Assembly: GCF_039534975.1 (NCBI RefSeq)
Contig: NZ_BAAAWH010000001.1
Location: 1,054,001-1,118,000 of the forward strand
Direction: 5' to 3'
DNA from: Microbacterium terregens
GTDB lineage: Bacteria > Actinomycetota > Actinomycetes > Actinomycetales > Microbacteriaceae
Length of the DNA: 64,000 bases
Part shown: positions 42,273 through 51,744 of the stretch, piece by piece
How the letters are laid out: each line of letters begins with the position of its first letter
Position numbering within the stretch: the first letter of the stretch is position 1
The notes under the pieces: model-generated
Told to the model about the DNA's origin: nothing
Seen by the model: the letters and a program-made list of their open reading frames with translations, nothing else
The model's database searches: none
Translations under genes and position numbers: made by a program

Positions 42273-43407
42273 GGCGTACGAGACCGCGCGAGGCAAGCGA
42301 TATCGCGTCCGCTACCGGACGCCCGATCACCGGCAGACCGACAAACGAGGCTTTCGCACGAAGCGCGAGGCCGACCTCTTTCTCGCCACTGTCGAAGTGT
42401 CCAAGGCGACAGGGGAGTACATCGAGCCCGCCCGGGCCCGCACCACCATCGCCGAGCTCGGTCCCGGATGGCTCGAGGCCAAGCGCTCACGGCTGAAGCC
42501 GTCGAGTTATCGCGCGATCGATGACGCGTGGCGCGTTTATGTCGTTCCTCGGTGGGGCACGACGCCCGTGTCGGCCATTTCCCATAGCGACGTGCGCACT
42601 TGGGTGTCTCAGCTGGCGGCCGGCACCGCCAAATCCAACCGGCGGGACCACATCCGCACGCGCGGGCAGGCCGCGCGCCCGAAGAGCGCGACGGTCGTCA
42701 TCCGCGCTCACGGGGTGCTCGCATCCGTGCTCGACATCGCGGTCAAAGACCGCCGCATCCCGCACAACCCCGCTCGCGGCGTTGACAACCTTCCCCGTAA
42801 GCATCGCAAGGCGCACCGGTACCTCAGCCACGAGCAGATCGAACGTCTCGCAACGGCATCGGGCGAGTACTCGACCCTCGTGTACCTCGCCTCATACACG
42901 GGACTGCGCTGGGGAGAGCTGACTGCCCTGCGGGTGCGTGATGTGGATGCGCTGCGACGGCGGCTCGCCGTGAATGAGAACGCTGTCCGTGTCGGTGCGG
43001 AAATCCACGTCGGATCGCCAAAGACGCACGAGCTGCGTTCCGTCCCGTACCCGGAGTTCCTTGAGCTGCCGATCGCAAAAATGTGCGAGGGCAAGGCGCG
43101 CGACGGCCTGCTCTTCGGCGACGGCGTCGACTACCTCGGTCGTCCGCGCTCGTCGGGCGCATCGCGGTCGTGGTTCATGACCGCGCTCGACGCGGCGGGA
43201 CTCGAGCGGATGACCGTGCACGATCTCCGCCACACCGCCGCGTCACTCGCGATCAGCTCGGGGGCCAACGTCAAGGCAGTGCAACGGATGCTGGGGCATG
43301 CGTCTGCGGCGATGACCCTCGATGTGTACGCCGATCTGTTCGACGACGACCTCGACACTGTCTCCGTTTCGCTGAATGAAGCCCGGAGAGCTGCGATCGC
43401 CCGCTGA
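42259..43407 (+). CDS. Tyrosine recombinase/integrase
   Basis: 382 residues from a GTG at 42259 with GGGAGA 5 nt upstream; the frame is open from 42133 but that part is out-of-frame overlap with the preceding gene. Domains: AP2-like arm-binding N-terminus (about 1-60), SAM-like core-binding domain (about 65-170), catalytic domain (about 185-375) with Arg in SYTGLRWGELTALRV, then HDLRHTAASLAISSG, LGHASAAMTLDVYADLF (R, H, H and Tyr nucleophile). It ends 32 bp from the nar operon end, so the right end of its element must be very close. Its C-terminus differs from the WAKCGQ-type remnants at 31.0 and 52.9 kb, which come from another integrase. Confidence 0.93.
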   Translation: MGTIEAYETARGKRYRVRYRTPDHRQTDKRGFRTKREADLFLATVEVSKATGEYIEPARARTTIAELGPGWLEAKRSRLKPSSYRAIDDAWRVYVVPRWGTTPVSAISHSDVRTWVSQLAAGTAKSNRRDHIRTRGQAARPKSATVVIRAHGVLASVLDIAVKDRRIPHNPARGVDNLPRKHRKAHRYLSHEQIERLATASGEYSTLVYLASYTGLRWGELTALRVRDVDALRRRLAVNENAVRVGAEIHVGSPKTHELRSVPYPEFLELPIAKMCEGKARDGLLFGDGVDYLGRPRSSGASRSWFMTALDAAGLERMTVHDLRHTAASLAISSGANVKAVQRMLGHASAAMTLDVYADLFDDDLDTVSVSLNEARRAAIAR

Positions 43408-43439
43408 GCAATGGGAGGGCAAGACGATCGGTCTCCCCG

Positions 43440-44198
43440 TCAGAGCTTTCGGAGGCGCTCCGGGTCAGGCGCCTCCACGGGGTCCCACCCGCGTCGCGGG
43501 GTGCGCGCGCCGCGACCGTCGTCACGTGACCGGTACACGATGTAGGGGCGGAAGAGATAGCCGATCGGCGCGGAGAACACGTGCACCAGGCGGGTGAACG
43601 GCCACAGCGCGATCAGCGCGAAAGCCGTGAGCACGTGCAGCTGGAACAGGAGCGGAACTTCCGTCATGAGCTCCGGCTGGGGCTGGAAGAACAGGATGCT
43701 GCGGATCCACGGAGAGATCGTCTCGCGGTAATGGAAGCCGCCGCCGAACACCTGGTAGACGACGGTCGCGAGCGTGCCGAACCCGAGCGTGGCTGCGAGG
43801 AAGACGTACATGACCTTGTCCATGACCGTCGTGGCCAGGAAGACGGGTCCGACGGTGCGGCGCCGGTAGATCAGGATGGCGAGACCGGCGAGCGTGAGCA
43901 CGGCGGCAAGCGTTCCCAGGGTCGTGGCGCCGAAGTGGTAGATCTCCTCGGAGACACCGATCGCGTAGAGCCACTCCCGGGGCACGAGCAGACCCACCAC
44001 GTGTCCTGCGATCACCATCAGGATGCCGAGATGGAACATCGGGGATCCCCACCGCAGGAGGCGGTTCTCATACGTCTGGCTCGAACGGGTGGTCCAGCCG
44101 AACTTGTCATACCGATAGCGCCAGACGTGACCGACGATGAAGACGGCGATCGCCGCATACGGCACGGCCACCCACAGGATGAACGACATCGTGTTCAC
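43440..44198 (-). CDS. narI: Respiratory nitrate reductase gamma subunit (cytochrome b)
   Basis: 252 residues from GTG at 44198, overlapping the narJ stop as GTGA; ATG at 44189 is an alternative. Five transmembrane helices, with haem-ligand His residues in SPMFHLGILMVIAGHVVGLL and in PLLFQLHVLTAFALIALWPF plus TRLVHVFSAPIGYLFRPYIV. It anchors the NarGH dimer to the membrane and oxidises menaquinol on the outer side. It is the last gene of narGHJI. The polar C-terminal tail ends next to the island integrase. Confidence 0.95.
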   Translation of the reverse strand: MNTMSFILWVAVPYAAIAVFIVGHVWRYRYDKFGWTTRSSQTYENRLLRWGSPMFHLGILMVIAGHVVGLLVPREWLYAIGVSEEIYHFGATTLGTLAAVLTLAGLAILIYRRRTVGPVFLATTVMDKVMYVFLAATLGFGTLATVVYQVFGGGFHYRETISPWIRSILFFQPQPELMTEVPLLFQLHVLTAFALIALWPFTRLVHVFSAPIGYLFRPYIVYRSRDDGRGARTPRRGWDPVEAPDPERLRKL

Positions 44199-44932
44199 GA
44201 GGCAGCGCCCCTCTGCGTGACCGGGGCGAACGTCGGCAGATTGCCCAGGAAGCTCAATCCGACGGTCTCGGTGGGCGGACCTTCGTTGACGAGATCGAGG
44301 AACCGCTCGCGCGTGCGCGCGTCGATCGGCGGAAGCGACAGGGTCACCACCCGGATCAGGAGTGCCCAGGGGCTGTCGAGGCCCTCCAGCGCAGCCCGCA
44401 GGATTTCGACACCCTCCCTGTGGGAGGCGATGAGCGCGCCGGCGATGGGGGAGGACGACCTCGCGGAGAACTCCAGGACCGCCGGCAGATAGTCGGGGAG
44501 ATCGGCGGCGTCGAACTCCCACCCGGCTGCGCGGTAGGCCTCGAGGAACGTGACGAGTGCGGTACCGCGGCGGCGCGTGTCGCCCGTCGAGTAGTAGCTG
44601 ATGTACAGGCTGCACTTGCGCTTCAGATCGAACGTGGTCACGTAGAGCCGCTGCCATGCCGTCTCGCCCGCCTGCTCGGCACTGTCGATGAACTGCGTCA
44701 GCGGCGATCGGATCTCGGGCGGCAGGCCGACCAGATGATCGCGCAACGCGTGCAGGCGCCTGAACCACGCGGCATCCGGATAATCCAGCAGCAAGGACAC
44801 GAGCATGTGCGTGCGCGCCCGGTGCTCTTCCGACAGTCGCAGGGACGGCAGTTCTGGGGGGAGTCCCGACCGGGGGGTCACCCGGGTGACGGTCGTGGCC
44901 TGACCCGGGCTCGTGAACGGGGTGCGCATCAT
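44195..44932 (-). CDS. narJ: Nitrate reductase molybdenum cofactor assembly chaperone
   Basis: 245 residues from ATG at 44932, overlapping narH stop as ATGA. Contains ARTHMLVSLLLDYPDAAWFR, then YVTTFDLKRKCSLYISYYST and GDTRRRGTALVTFLEAYRAA, the conserved NarJ/TorD-type region (D-L-x-x-x-x-S-L-Y-x-x-Y). NarJ holds apo-NarGH in the cytoplasm until the molybdenum cofactor is inserted. The C-terminal extension of about 60 residues is Pro/Thr-rich, seen in several actinobacterial NarJ proteins. Confidence 0.93.
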   Translation of the reverse strand: MMRTPFTSPGQATTVTRVTPRSGLPPELPSLRLSEEHRARTHMLVSLLLDYPDAAWFRRLHALRDHLVGLPPEIRSPLTQFIDSAEQAGETAWQRLYVTTFDLKRKCSLYISYYSTGDTRRRGTALVTFLEAYRAAGWEFDAADLPDYLPAVLEFSARSSSPIAGALIASHREGVEILRAALEGLDSPWALLIRVVTLSLPPIDARTRERFLDLVNEGPPTETVGLSFLGNLPTFAPVTQRGAAS

Positions 44933-46614
44933 GATCCCCCCTTCGCCGTGCCGGTCTCGGGCACCGAGCCCGTGCCGTGCGCCGCGCTGTCGGCTTCGGG
45001 GGGGAACAGCCCATCTGAGCCGTTGCCGTCCCAGTTGAGCAGGTTCACGCGGCCCGGCGACGAGGGACGGTCGGCGGTCTGGCGGTTCTGGAGCACGTGG
45101 AAGTTCTCCACCGCGACCGGCACCGACTTGCCGCTGGACGATCCGAACGGCCCAGCACCGCCCATCCCCGGCCCGTCTTCGTAGTCGAGGGAGCACGCCA
45201 TCTCCTCCAGCGCGTGCGCCTGTTCGGTGTGGGCCGAAGGGATGACGTAACGGTCTTCGTACTTCGCGATCGCAAGCAGGCGGTACATCTCCTCGACCTG
45301 GGTGCCGGTCATCCCGACCGCTCGGGCGATGCGCTCGTCGCGCTCGTCGTCGAGGTTGATGCCGCGCATGTAGGACCGCATGGCGGCGAGGCGCCGGAGA
45401 GCATGATCGACGGGTGCGATGTCGCCGGCGGTGAACAGCTCGGCCAGGTAGCCGATCGGGATGCGCAGCTTGTCGATCGCCGCGAACAGCGTGCGCGCGT
45501 CTTCGCCGTCGTTGCCGGAGCCCGAGACGACATCCACGACGGGAGACAGCGGGGGGATGTACCAGACCATGGGCATCGTGCGGTACTCCGGGTGCAGCGG
45601 GAGTGCGACCTCGTACTGCATGAGCTTCCAGATCGGGCTGCGCTGAGCCGCCTCGATCCAGTCTTCGGGGATGTTGCCCTGCCGGGCGCCTTCGATGACG
45701 GCAGGGTCGTGCGGGTCGAGGATGATCTGGCGCTGCGCCTTCAGGAGGTCCTTGTCGTCCTCGACGCTGGCCGCCGCGGCGACGCGATCGGCGTCGTAGA
45801 GGACCAGGCCGAGATAGCGCAGCCGCCCGACGCAGGTTTCGGAGCAGACGGTCGGGAGTCCCACCTCGATGCGCGGGTAGCACATCGTGCACTTCTCGGC
45901 CTTGCCGGTCTTGTGGTTGAAGTAGACCTTCTTGTACGGGCACCCCGAGACGCACATGCGCCAGCCTCGGCACGCATCCTGGTCGACGAGCACGATGCCG
46001 TCTTCGGCGCGTTTGTACATCGCGCCGGAAGGGCATGAGGCAACACACGACGGGTTGAGGCAGTGCTCGCAGATGCGCGGCAGGTAGAACATGAAGGCCT
46101 TCTCGAACTCGGCCTTCACCGACTCGCTCATCTTCTTCAGGATCGGGTCGTCCTGCATGGTCTCGAGCGATCCGCCGAGGTTGTCATCCCAGTTGGCCGA
46201 CCACGAGATCTTCATGTTCTCGCCGGTCAGCAGGCTCTTCGGACGGGCGACGGGCACCTGTGCGCCGCGCGGCGCATTCAGGAGCATGTCGTAGTCGTAG
46301 GTCCACGGCTCGTAGTAGTCGTGTATCTCGGGCAGCTTCGGATTGGAGAAGATCCGCGAGAGTTTGGCCAGGCGCCCGCCGCTGCGCAGCTTCAGGCGGC
46401 CGCGCTTGTTGAGCACCCAGCCGCCGCCCCACTTGTCCTGGTCCTCATAGCCGCGCGGGTAGCCGACGCCGGGACGGGTCTCGACGTTGTTGAACCACAC
46501 GTATTCCACTCCGGTGCGATTCGTCCACGCCTGCTTGCACGTCACCGAACAGGTGTGGCATCCGATGCACTTGTCGAGGTTCATCACCATCGACATCTGG
46601 GCCATGACCTTCAT
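44929..46614 (-). CDS. narH: Respiratory nitrate reductase beta subunit (Fe-S)
   Basis: 561 residues from ATG at 46614, sharing one base with the narG stop. Four cysteine clusters: CIGCHTCSVTCK at about 16-27; CEHCLNPSCVASCPSG; CRGWRMCVSGCPYKK, in which Trp replaces one Cys as in all NarH, giving the [3Fe-4S] centre; and CTMCYPRIEVGLPTVCSETC. These carry electrons from NarI haem to NarG. The C-terminal about 60 residues (DRPSSPGRVNLLNWDGNGSD and on) are a variable, Gly/Pro-rich extension that makes this NarH longer than the E. coli protein. Confidence 0.96.
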   Translation of the reverse strand: MKVMAQMSMVMNLDKCIGCHTCSVTCKQAWTNRTGVEYVWFNNVETRPGVGYPRGYEDQDKWGGGWVLNKRGRLKLRSGGRLAKLSRIFSNPKLPEIHDYYEPWTYDYDMLLNAPRGAQVPVARPKSLLTGENMKISWSANWDDNLGGSLETMQDDPILKKMSESVKAEFEKAFMFYLPRICEHCLNPSCVASCPSGAMYKRAEDGIVLVDQDACRGWRMCVSGCPYKKVYFNHKTGKAEKCTMCYPRIEVGLPTVCSETCVGRLRYLGLVLYDADRVAAAASVEDDKDLLKAQRQIILDPHDPAVIEGARQGNIPEDWIEAAQRSPIWKLMQYEVALPLHPEYRTMPMVWYIPPLSPVVDVVSGSGNDGEDARTLFAAIDKLRIPIGYLAELFTAGDIAPVDHALRRLAAMRSYMRGINLDDERDERIARAVGMTGTQVEEMYRLLAIAKYEDRYVIPSAHTEQAHALEEMACSLDYEDGPGMGGAGPFGSSSGKSVPVAVENFHVLQNRQTADRPSSPGRVNLLNWDGNGSDGLFPPEADSAAHGTGSVPETGTAKGGS

Positions 46615-49600
46615 CAGTACTCGACCTCCTGGCTGCGGCGCCGGATCGTCGTGATCTCGTCGCGCTGATTGCCCGTCGGACCCAGATAGTTGAATGCCCA
46701 GGTGAGCTGCGCGTACCCGCCGATCAGGTGACTGGGCTTGAGAAGGATGCGGGTGAGCGAGTTGTGGATGCCGCCGCGCTGACCGCTCATCTCGGAGATG
46801 GGCACATCGACGGTGCGGTCCTTCGCGTGGTACATGTACACGGTGCCTTCCGGCATCCGGTGCGAGACGATCGCGCGTGCGACGACGACGCCGTTCCTGT
46901 TGTACGACTCGATCCAGTCGTTGTCGCGGACGCCGATCTTCGCGGCATCCTCCGCGCTCATCCAGATCGTCGGGCCGCCCCGACTGAGCGACAGCATGAA
47001 CAGGTTGTCCTGGTATTCCGAATGGATCGACCACTTCGAATGCGGTGTCAGGTACCGCACCGAGACCTCCATCTGCCCCGGCGCGCCCGGTCCCGCGATG
47101 CGTTTCGTCGCGCCGACGCGCGCATCGCCGAACAGGCGGTGCATGTCCAGCGGCGGACGGAAGATCGGCAGGTTCTCGCCGAGCTCCTCGATCCAGTCGT
47201 GATCGAGGTAGAAGTGCTGGCGACCGGTGAGGGTGTGCCACGGCTTCAGATGCTCGACGTTGATCGCGAACGCCGTGTAGCGCCTGCCGCCGTGTTCGGA
47301 TCCCGACCACTCGGGGGACGTGATGACACTCCGCGGCTGCACCTGCACGTCGGCGAAGGTGATGTGCGTGCCCTCGTGATCCTCGGCGAGCTGCGCGATG
47401 CGCTGCCCGGTGCGCTTCTCGAGCTCGCGGAACCCCTGCACCGCGAGGCGGCCGTTGCTGGTCCCCGAGAACGCGAGGATCATCTCGCAGACCCGCTTGT
47501 CGGTATCCAGTCGCACCGATCCCGCGTAGGGACCGGCCTTCACCGTGCCGTTGACATGCGCGAGGCGGTCGATCTCCTGATCGGGACGATAGGTGATCGC
47601 CTTCGTCGTCATTCCGAGCTTCGCGGTGAGCGGACCGAGGGCCTTCCACTTCTCGTGGAGGTTCGGATAGTCGCGCTCCACGACGATGAGCTTGGCCATC
47701 GTCTGCCCCGGCACGAGCGGCAGACCATCCCGGATTGTCCCGTGCGGAGTCGCCATGGCGTCGACGCTGTCGTGCTGCAACGGCGAGGCGACGATGTCGC
47801 GCCGCACACCGAGGTGCGTCACGGCGAGCTCGCTGAAGCGCTCGGCGATCGCACCGAACATGTCGAAGTCCGTACGCGTCTGCCACGGCGGGTTGATCGC
47901 AGGGCTGAACGCGTGGATGAACGGATGCATGTCGGTCGACGAGAGGTCGTGCTTCTCGTACCACGTCGCGGCAGGCAGCACGATGTCGCTGAACAGAGTG
48001 GTGCTCGTCATGCGGAAGTCGGCCGTCAGCAGCAGGTCGAGCTTGCCCTTCGGCGCCTCCTCACGCCAGCGCATGTCGCGCGGACGGGCACCCTCGGGCG
48101 TCTCGGACGCGCGGATCGCCGCGTCGGCACCGAGCAGGTGCTTGAGGAAGTACTCGTTTCCCTTGCCCGACGAACCGAGCACGTTCGCGCGCCAGATCGT
48201 GACGATGCGCGGAAAGTTTTCGGGTGCATCGGGATCCTCGACGGCGTATTCGAGCGATCCGTCGGTGAGGCTGTCGACGATGTGCTGGGCCGGTTCTTTT
48301 CCGGCCGCCTCGGCCTCGTCGCACAAGTCCAGCGGGTTGCGCGAGAACGTCGGGTACGCCGGCATCCACCCCCGCTTGACCGACTCCACCAGGCAGTCCG
48401 CGGTCGTGCGATCGGCGAACTTGCCGCGGGCGAGCGGGGAGGCGAGCTGGTCCGCAGGGAGGCCGTCATAGCGCCACTGATCGCTGGCCAGGTACCAGAA
48501 GGCGGTGCCGATGTGCTGTCGCGGAGGACGGTTCCAGTCGCCCGCGGTGGCGTACTGCGAGTAGCCCGTGATCGGGCGCACCTTCTCCTGGCCGACGTAG
48601 TGCGCCCAGCCGCCGCCGTTCACTCCCTGGCACCCCGTCATCGTCGTGAGCGCGAGGAACGTGCGATAGATCGTGTCGGAGTGGAACCAGTGGTTGGTGC
48701 CCGCACCCATGAGGATCATCGAACGGCCGCCGGATCGGTCGGCATTGTCGGCGAACTCGCGACCGATCCGCAGCGCCTGAGCGGCAGGCACGGAGGTGAT
48801 CTCCTCCTGCCACGCGGGCGTTCCCGGTGACGACGGGTCGTCGTACCCGGTGGGCCACTGTCCCGGCAGTCCCGGACGCGCCACTCCGTACTGCGCCAGC
48901 AGCAGGTCGAACACCGTCGTCACGAGACGTCCCGCGACTCGCCGCACCGGCACGCCTCGGGCGATGATGCCGGACCCGCCGGTGTGCTCACCTCCGGGCT
49001 CGGGGGCGAGGTCGAACCGAGGCAGGAGCACCTCGGTCGTCTCGGTCGTGTCGGCGAGGTCCGAAAGGGACAGCGGCGGCACCACCTCTCCGAGATCCAG
49101 ATTCCACAGGCCCTCGTCCTCGGGAGTGAACCGGTGTCCGAGGGAGCCGTTGGGCACGACCGGCGATCCGGTCTGGTCCAGCAGCACGGTCTTGAACTCG
49201 GCCCGGGGGACCGCGGCATCCTTTTCGCCGAGATCTGCCGCGGTGAGGAACTTGCCCGGCACGAGCGAGTCACCGTGCGGCTCGAGCGTGACCAGGTAGG
49301 GCGCGTCGGTGTACCGCCGCATGTAGTCCTCGAAGCGCGCGGTGCGCTTGTCGACGAAGTGCTCTTTCAGGATGACGTGACCCATCGCGAGGGCGAGGGC
49401 CGCGTCGGTGCCGGGATGCGGCGCGACCCATTCGTCGGCGAACTTGGTGTTGTCGGTGTAGTCCGGTGAGACCGTCACGACCTTCTGGCCGCGGTAGCGG
49501 GCCTCCGCCATGAAGTGCGCATCGGGCGTACGGGTCACGGGCACGTTCGAGCCCCACATGATGAGATAGCCCGCGTTCCACCAGTCCGCCGACTCGGGAA

Positions 49601-50354
49601 CGTCGGTCTGGTCGCCGAACACCTGGGGACTTGCCACCGGAAGGTCGGCGTACCAGTCGTAGAAGGACAGGATCGTTCCGCCGAGGAGATTGAGGAAGCG
49701 CGCGCCGGCACCGTGCGAGACCATCGACATCGCCGGGATCGGCGAGAAGCCGGCGACACGGTCGGGGCCGTACTTCTTGACGGTGTGCACGTGGGCCGCG
49801 GCAGCGATCTCGACCGCCTCGTCCCAGGTGGTGCGCACCAAGCCGCCCTTGCCGCGCACGCTCTTGTAGGCCCGCGACTTCTCCGGATCCTCCACGATCG
49901 ACGCCCACGCCTCGACGGGGTCGGGATGTGTGCGCTTGGCCTCGCGGTAGAGCTCGGCGAGCATGTCACGGATGTACGGGTACCTCACCCGCGTGGGCGA
50001 ATAGGTGTACCAGCTGAACGCCGCGCCGCGAGGACACCCGCGCGGTTCGTACTCGGGTGAGTCTGGGCCGACGGACGGATAGTCGGTCTGCTGGGTCTCC
50101 CACGTGATGATGCCGTCCTTGACGTACACCTTCCAGGAGCAGGACCCCGTGCAGTTCACGCCGTGCGTGGAGCGCACGACCTTGTCGTGCGACCAGCGGT
50201 CGCGATAGAACACATCGCCTTTGCGGCCGCCCTCCAGGAACAGCGATCGGAGGTCTTGCGAGACTTCGCCACGACGCAGGAATCGCCCCATCCCGAGCAG
50301 GGTGTCGGCGAGCGGACCGTCCGTTGCGGATGTCGTTCGGATGTCGGGGGTCAT
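46614..50354 (-). CDS. narG: Respiratory nitrate reductase alpha subunit (Mo-bisMGD)
   Basis: 1246 residues, full NarG length. The N-terminal [4Fe-4S] motif is the NarG type with His as first ligand: HGVNCTGSCSWKVYVKDGII (His, Cys, Cys) and the later Cys in EYEPRGCPRGAAFSWYTYSP. Molybdopterin-binding regions include LGGTILSFYDWYADLPVASP and YLIMWGSNVPVTRTPDAHFM. There is no twin-arginine signal, so the active site faces the cytoplasm. The enzyme reduces nitrate to nitrite during anaerobic respiration. It is the first gene of narGHJI; ATG 50354, with GGTGGAGGAAC about 5-6 nt upstream. Confidence 0.97.
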   Translation of the reverse strand: MTPDIRTTSATDGPLADTLLGMGRFLRRGEVSQDLRSLFLEGGRKGDVFYRDRWSHDKVVRSTHGVNCTGSCSWKVYVKDGIITWETQQTDYPSVGPDSPEYEPRGCPRGAAFSWYTYSPTRVRYPYIRDMLAELYREAKRTHPDPVEAWASIVEDPEKSRAYKSVRGKGGLVRTTWDEAVEIAAAAHVHTVKKYGPDRVAGFSPIPAMSMVSHGAGARFLNLLGGTILSFYDWYADLPVASPQVFGDQTDVPESADWWNAGYLIMWGSNVPVTRTPDAHFMAEARYRGQKVVTVSPDYTDNTKFADEWVAPHPGTDAALALAMGHVILKEHFVDKRTARFEDYMRRYTDAPYLVTLEPHGDSLVPGKFLTAADLGEKDAAVPRAEFKTVLLDQTGSPVVPNGSLGHRFTPEDEGLWNLDLGEVVPPLSLSDLADTTETTEVLLPRFDLAPEPGGEHTGGSGIIARGVPVRRVAGRLVTTVFDLLLAQYGVARPGLPGQWPTGYDDPSSPGTPAWQEEITSVPAAQALRIGREFADNADRSGGRSMILMGAGTNHWFHSDTIYRTFLALTTMTGCQGVNGGGWAHYVGQEKVRPITGYSQYATAGDWNRPPRQHIGTAFWYLASDQWRYDGLPADQLASPLARGKFADRTTADCLVESVKRGWMPAYPTFSRNPLDLCDEAEAAGKEPAQHIVDSLTDGSLEYAVEDPDAPENFPRIVTIWRANVLGSSGKGNEYFLKHLLGADAAIRASETPEGARPRDMRWREEAPKGKLDLLLTADFRMTSTTLFSDIVLPAATWYEKHDLSSTDMHPFIHAFSPAINPPWQTRTDFDMFGAIAERFSELAVTHLGVRRDIVASPLQHDSVDAMATPHGTIRDGLPLVPGQTMAKLIVVERDYPNLHEKWKALGPLTAKLGMTTKAITYRPDQEIDRLAHVNGTVKAGPYAGSVRLDTDKRVCEMILAFSGTSNGRLAVQGFRELEKRTGQRIAQLAEDHEGTHITFADVQVQPRSVITSPEWSGSEHGGRRYTAFAINVEHLKPWHTLTGRQHFYLDHDWIEELGENLPIFRPPLDMHRLFGDARVGATKRIAGPGAPGQMEVSVRYLTPHSKWSIHSEYQDNLFMLSLSRGGPTIWMSAEDAAKIGVRDNDWIESYNRNGVVVARAIVSHRMPEGTVYMYHAKDRTVDVPISEMSGQRGGIHNSLTRILLKPSHLIGGYAQLTWAFNYLGPTGNQRDEITTIRRRSQEVEY

Positions 50355-50429
50355 CTACAGTTCCTCCACCTCGCGATTCGCCTTCAGTATGCTCCTGCGC
50401 TCGCCGCCGTGATAGGCCGGGTTCACCGT

Positions 50430-50460
50430 GTTTATTCGGGGTGGTGCGCGCCGAATAAAC
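50430..50460. promoter_or_regulatory. Perfect 10-bp inverted repeat between narG and narK
   Basis: GTTTATTCGG (50430-50439) and CCGAATAAAC (50451-50460) are exact inverted repeats around an 11-nt spacer. The site is 76 bp upstream of narG and 67 bp upstream of narK, the only such structure in the divergent region. It is the likely binding site of the local nitrate or oxygen regulator. It does not resemble the FNR/CRP consensus TTGAT-N4-ATCAA. Confidence 0.65.
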
Positions 50461-50526
50461 CCGCCGATCGCCCTGTCGCGGGACAGCACACCGTGGGTAC
50501 CTTTGCTCCAACGATTGGAGCGCCCC

Positions 50527-51744
50527 GTGACCACGACCGCAGCTCGTCCGGTGACGCCCGACCTGCGGGCCGGACTCGGCCAGGTGATCCTGGCGACGCT
50601 CGCCTCCACCGTCGGATTCTGGGCGTGGATGGTGATCGCGCCCCTGCAGAACATCTACGCCACCGAGATGGGACTGGACCAGGGGCAGATCTCGATCATG
50701 CTGGCGACGCCCATCCTCGTGGGCGCACTCGGCCGGGTGGTCGTCGGCGCGCTCACGGATCGGTTCGGCGGTCGGAAGATGTTCACCGGCGTCCTGCTGA
50801 CCGCCGTTCCCGCAGTTCTGCTCGTGGCACTCGCCGGCACCATCAAGAGCTATCCGCTGCTCGTGGCGGCAGGCTTCATCCTCGGTGTGGCCGGGACGAT
50901 CTTCGCGGTCGGCATCCCCTTCTCCAGCCCCTGGTTCCCCGCCACCCGACGCGGTCTCGCGACGGGCATCTTCGGGATGGGCATGATCGGCACCGCGGTG
51001 TCGGCGTTCGTCACACCGCGACTGGTGGGCGCCATCGGCTATCTGCCGACCCACCTGCTGATCGCCGGGGTGATGGTGGCCATGGCGGCGCTCGTGTGGT
51101 TCACGATGAAGGAGTCCCCGGCCTGGTCCTCGAGCAGCCAGCCACTCTTCCCCAAAGTGAAGGGCGCGCTGAAGCTCGCCGTGACCTGGGAGATGGCCTT
51201 CCTGTACGCGATCGTCTTCGGCGGCTTCGTCGCCTTCTCCACGTACCTTCCGAAGTACCTGACCACGATCTATCCCGATCAGGTGGATCCGGTCGGTGCG
51301 GGCACGCGTACCGCCCTGTTCGCCGCCGCAGCAGTCATCGCTCGTCCGATCGGTGGCGTCCTCGCCGACCGCTTCGGACCGAAAGTCATCTCGCTGATCT
51401 CCCTTGCGGGCATCGTAGCCGCAGCGTACATCGTCGGTCAGCAGCCTCCGGAGGGCGTGCTCACCGGGGTCACCTTCCTGCTCATGGCCGCCGCGATGGG
51501 TCTGGGCATGGGGGCGGTGTTCGCGTGGATCGGCCCCTCGACCCCTCCCGACAAGGTCGGTGCGGTCAGCGGTGTCGTCGCGGCCGCCGGTGGCCTCGGC
51601 GGGTTCTTCCCTCCACTCGTGATGGGCGCGACCTACAACGAGGAGACCAATTCATACGCCCTCGGGCTGTGGCTGCTCGTGCTCGTCGGCGCAGGTGCGC
51701 TCGTGGTCGCCGGGATGCTGCGCGACGCGCGCGCCACTCGGTAG
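50527..51744 (+). CDS. narK: Nitrate/nitrite transporter, major facilitator family
   Basis: 405 residues from GTG at 50527 with GGAG 6 nt upstream; the frame is open further upstream but would include the operator. Twelve transmembrane helices. NarK-family features include ILATLASTVGFWAWMVIAPL (first helix), PILVGALGRVVVGALTDRFG with the conserved Arg in the pore helix, FGMGMIGTAVSAFVTPRL, and AAAGGLGGFFPPLVMGATYN near the C-terminus, the nitrate-signature G-x-x-G-G region. It imports nitrate and exports nitrite for NarGHI. The 3' end overlaps the convergent regulator gene by 93 bp. Confidence 0.93.
   Translation: MTTTAARPVTPDLRAGLGQVILATLASTVGFWAWMVIAPLQNIYATEMGLDQGQISIMLATPILVGALGRVVVGALTDRFGGRKMFTGVLLTAVPAVLLVALAGTIKSYPLLVAAGFILGVAGTIFAVGIPFSSPWFPATRRGLATGIFGMGMIGTAVSAFVTPRLVGAIGYLPTHLLIAGVMVAMAALVWFTMKESPAWSSSSQPLFPKVKGALKLAVTWEMAFLYAIVFGGFVAFSTYLPKYLTTIYPDQVDPVGAGTRTALFAAAAVIARPIGGVLADRFGPKVISLISLAGIVAAAYIVGQQPPEGVLTGVTFLLMAAAMGLGMGAVFAWIGPSTPPDKVGAVSGVVAAAGGLGGFFPPLVMGATYNEETNSYALGLWLLVLVGAGALVVAGMLRDARATR

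Noticed and set aside
44932..45014. Long upstream extensions of narI, narJ and narH frames into neighbouring genes
   Set aside because: The extensions are out-of-frame reads of the previous nar gene; overlap starts (GTGA, ATGA, TGATG) give normal subunit lengths.
46728..48830. 700-codon plus-strand frame opposite narG
   Set aside because: Antisense to one of the best conserved genes in the window; composition typical of a shadow frame.
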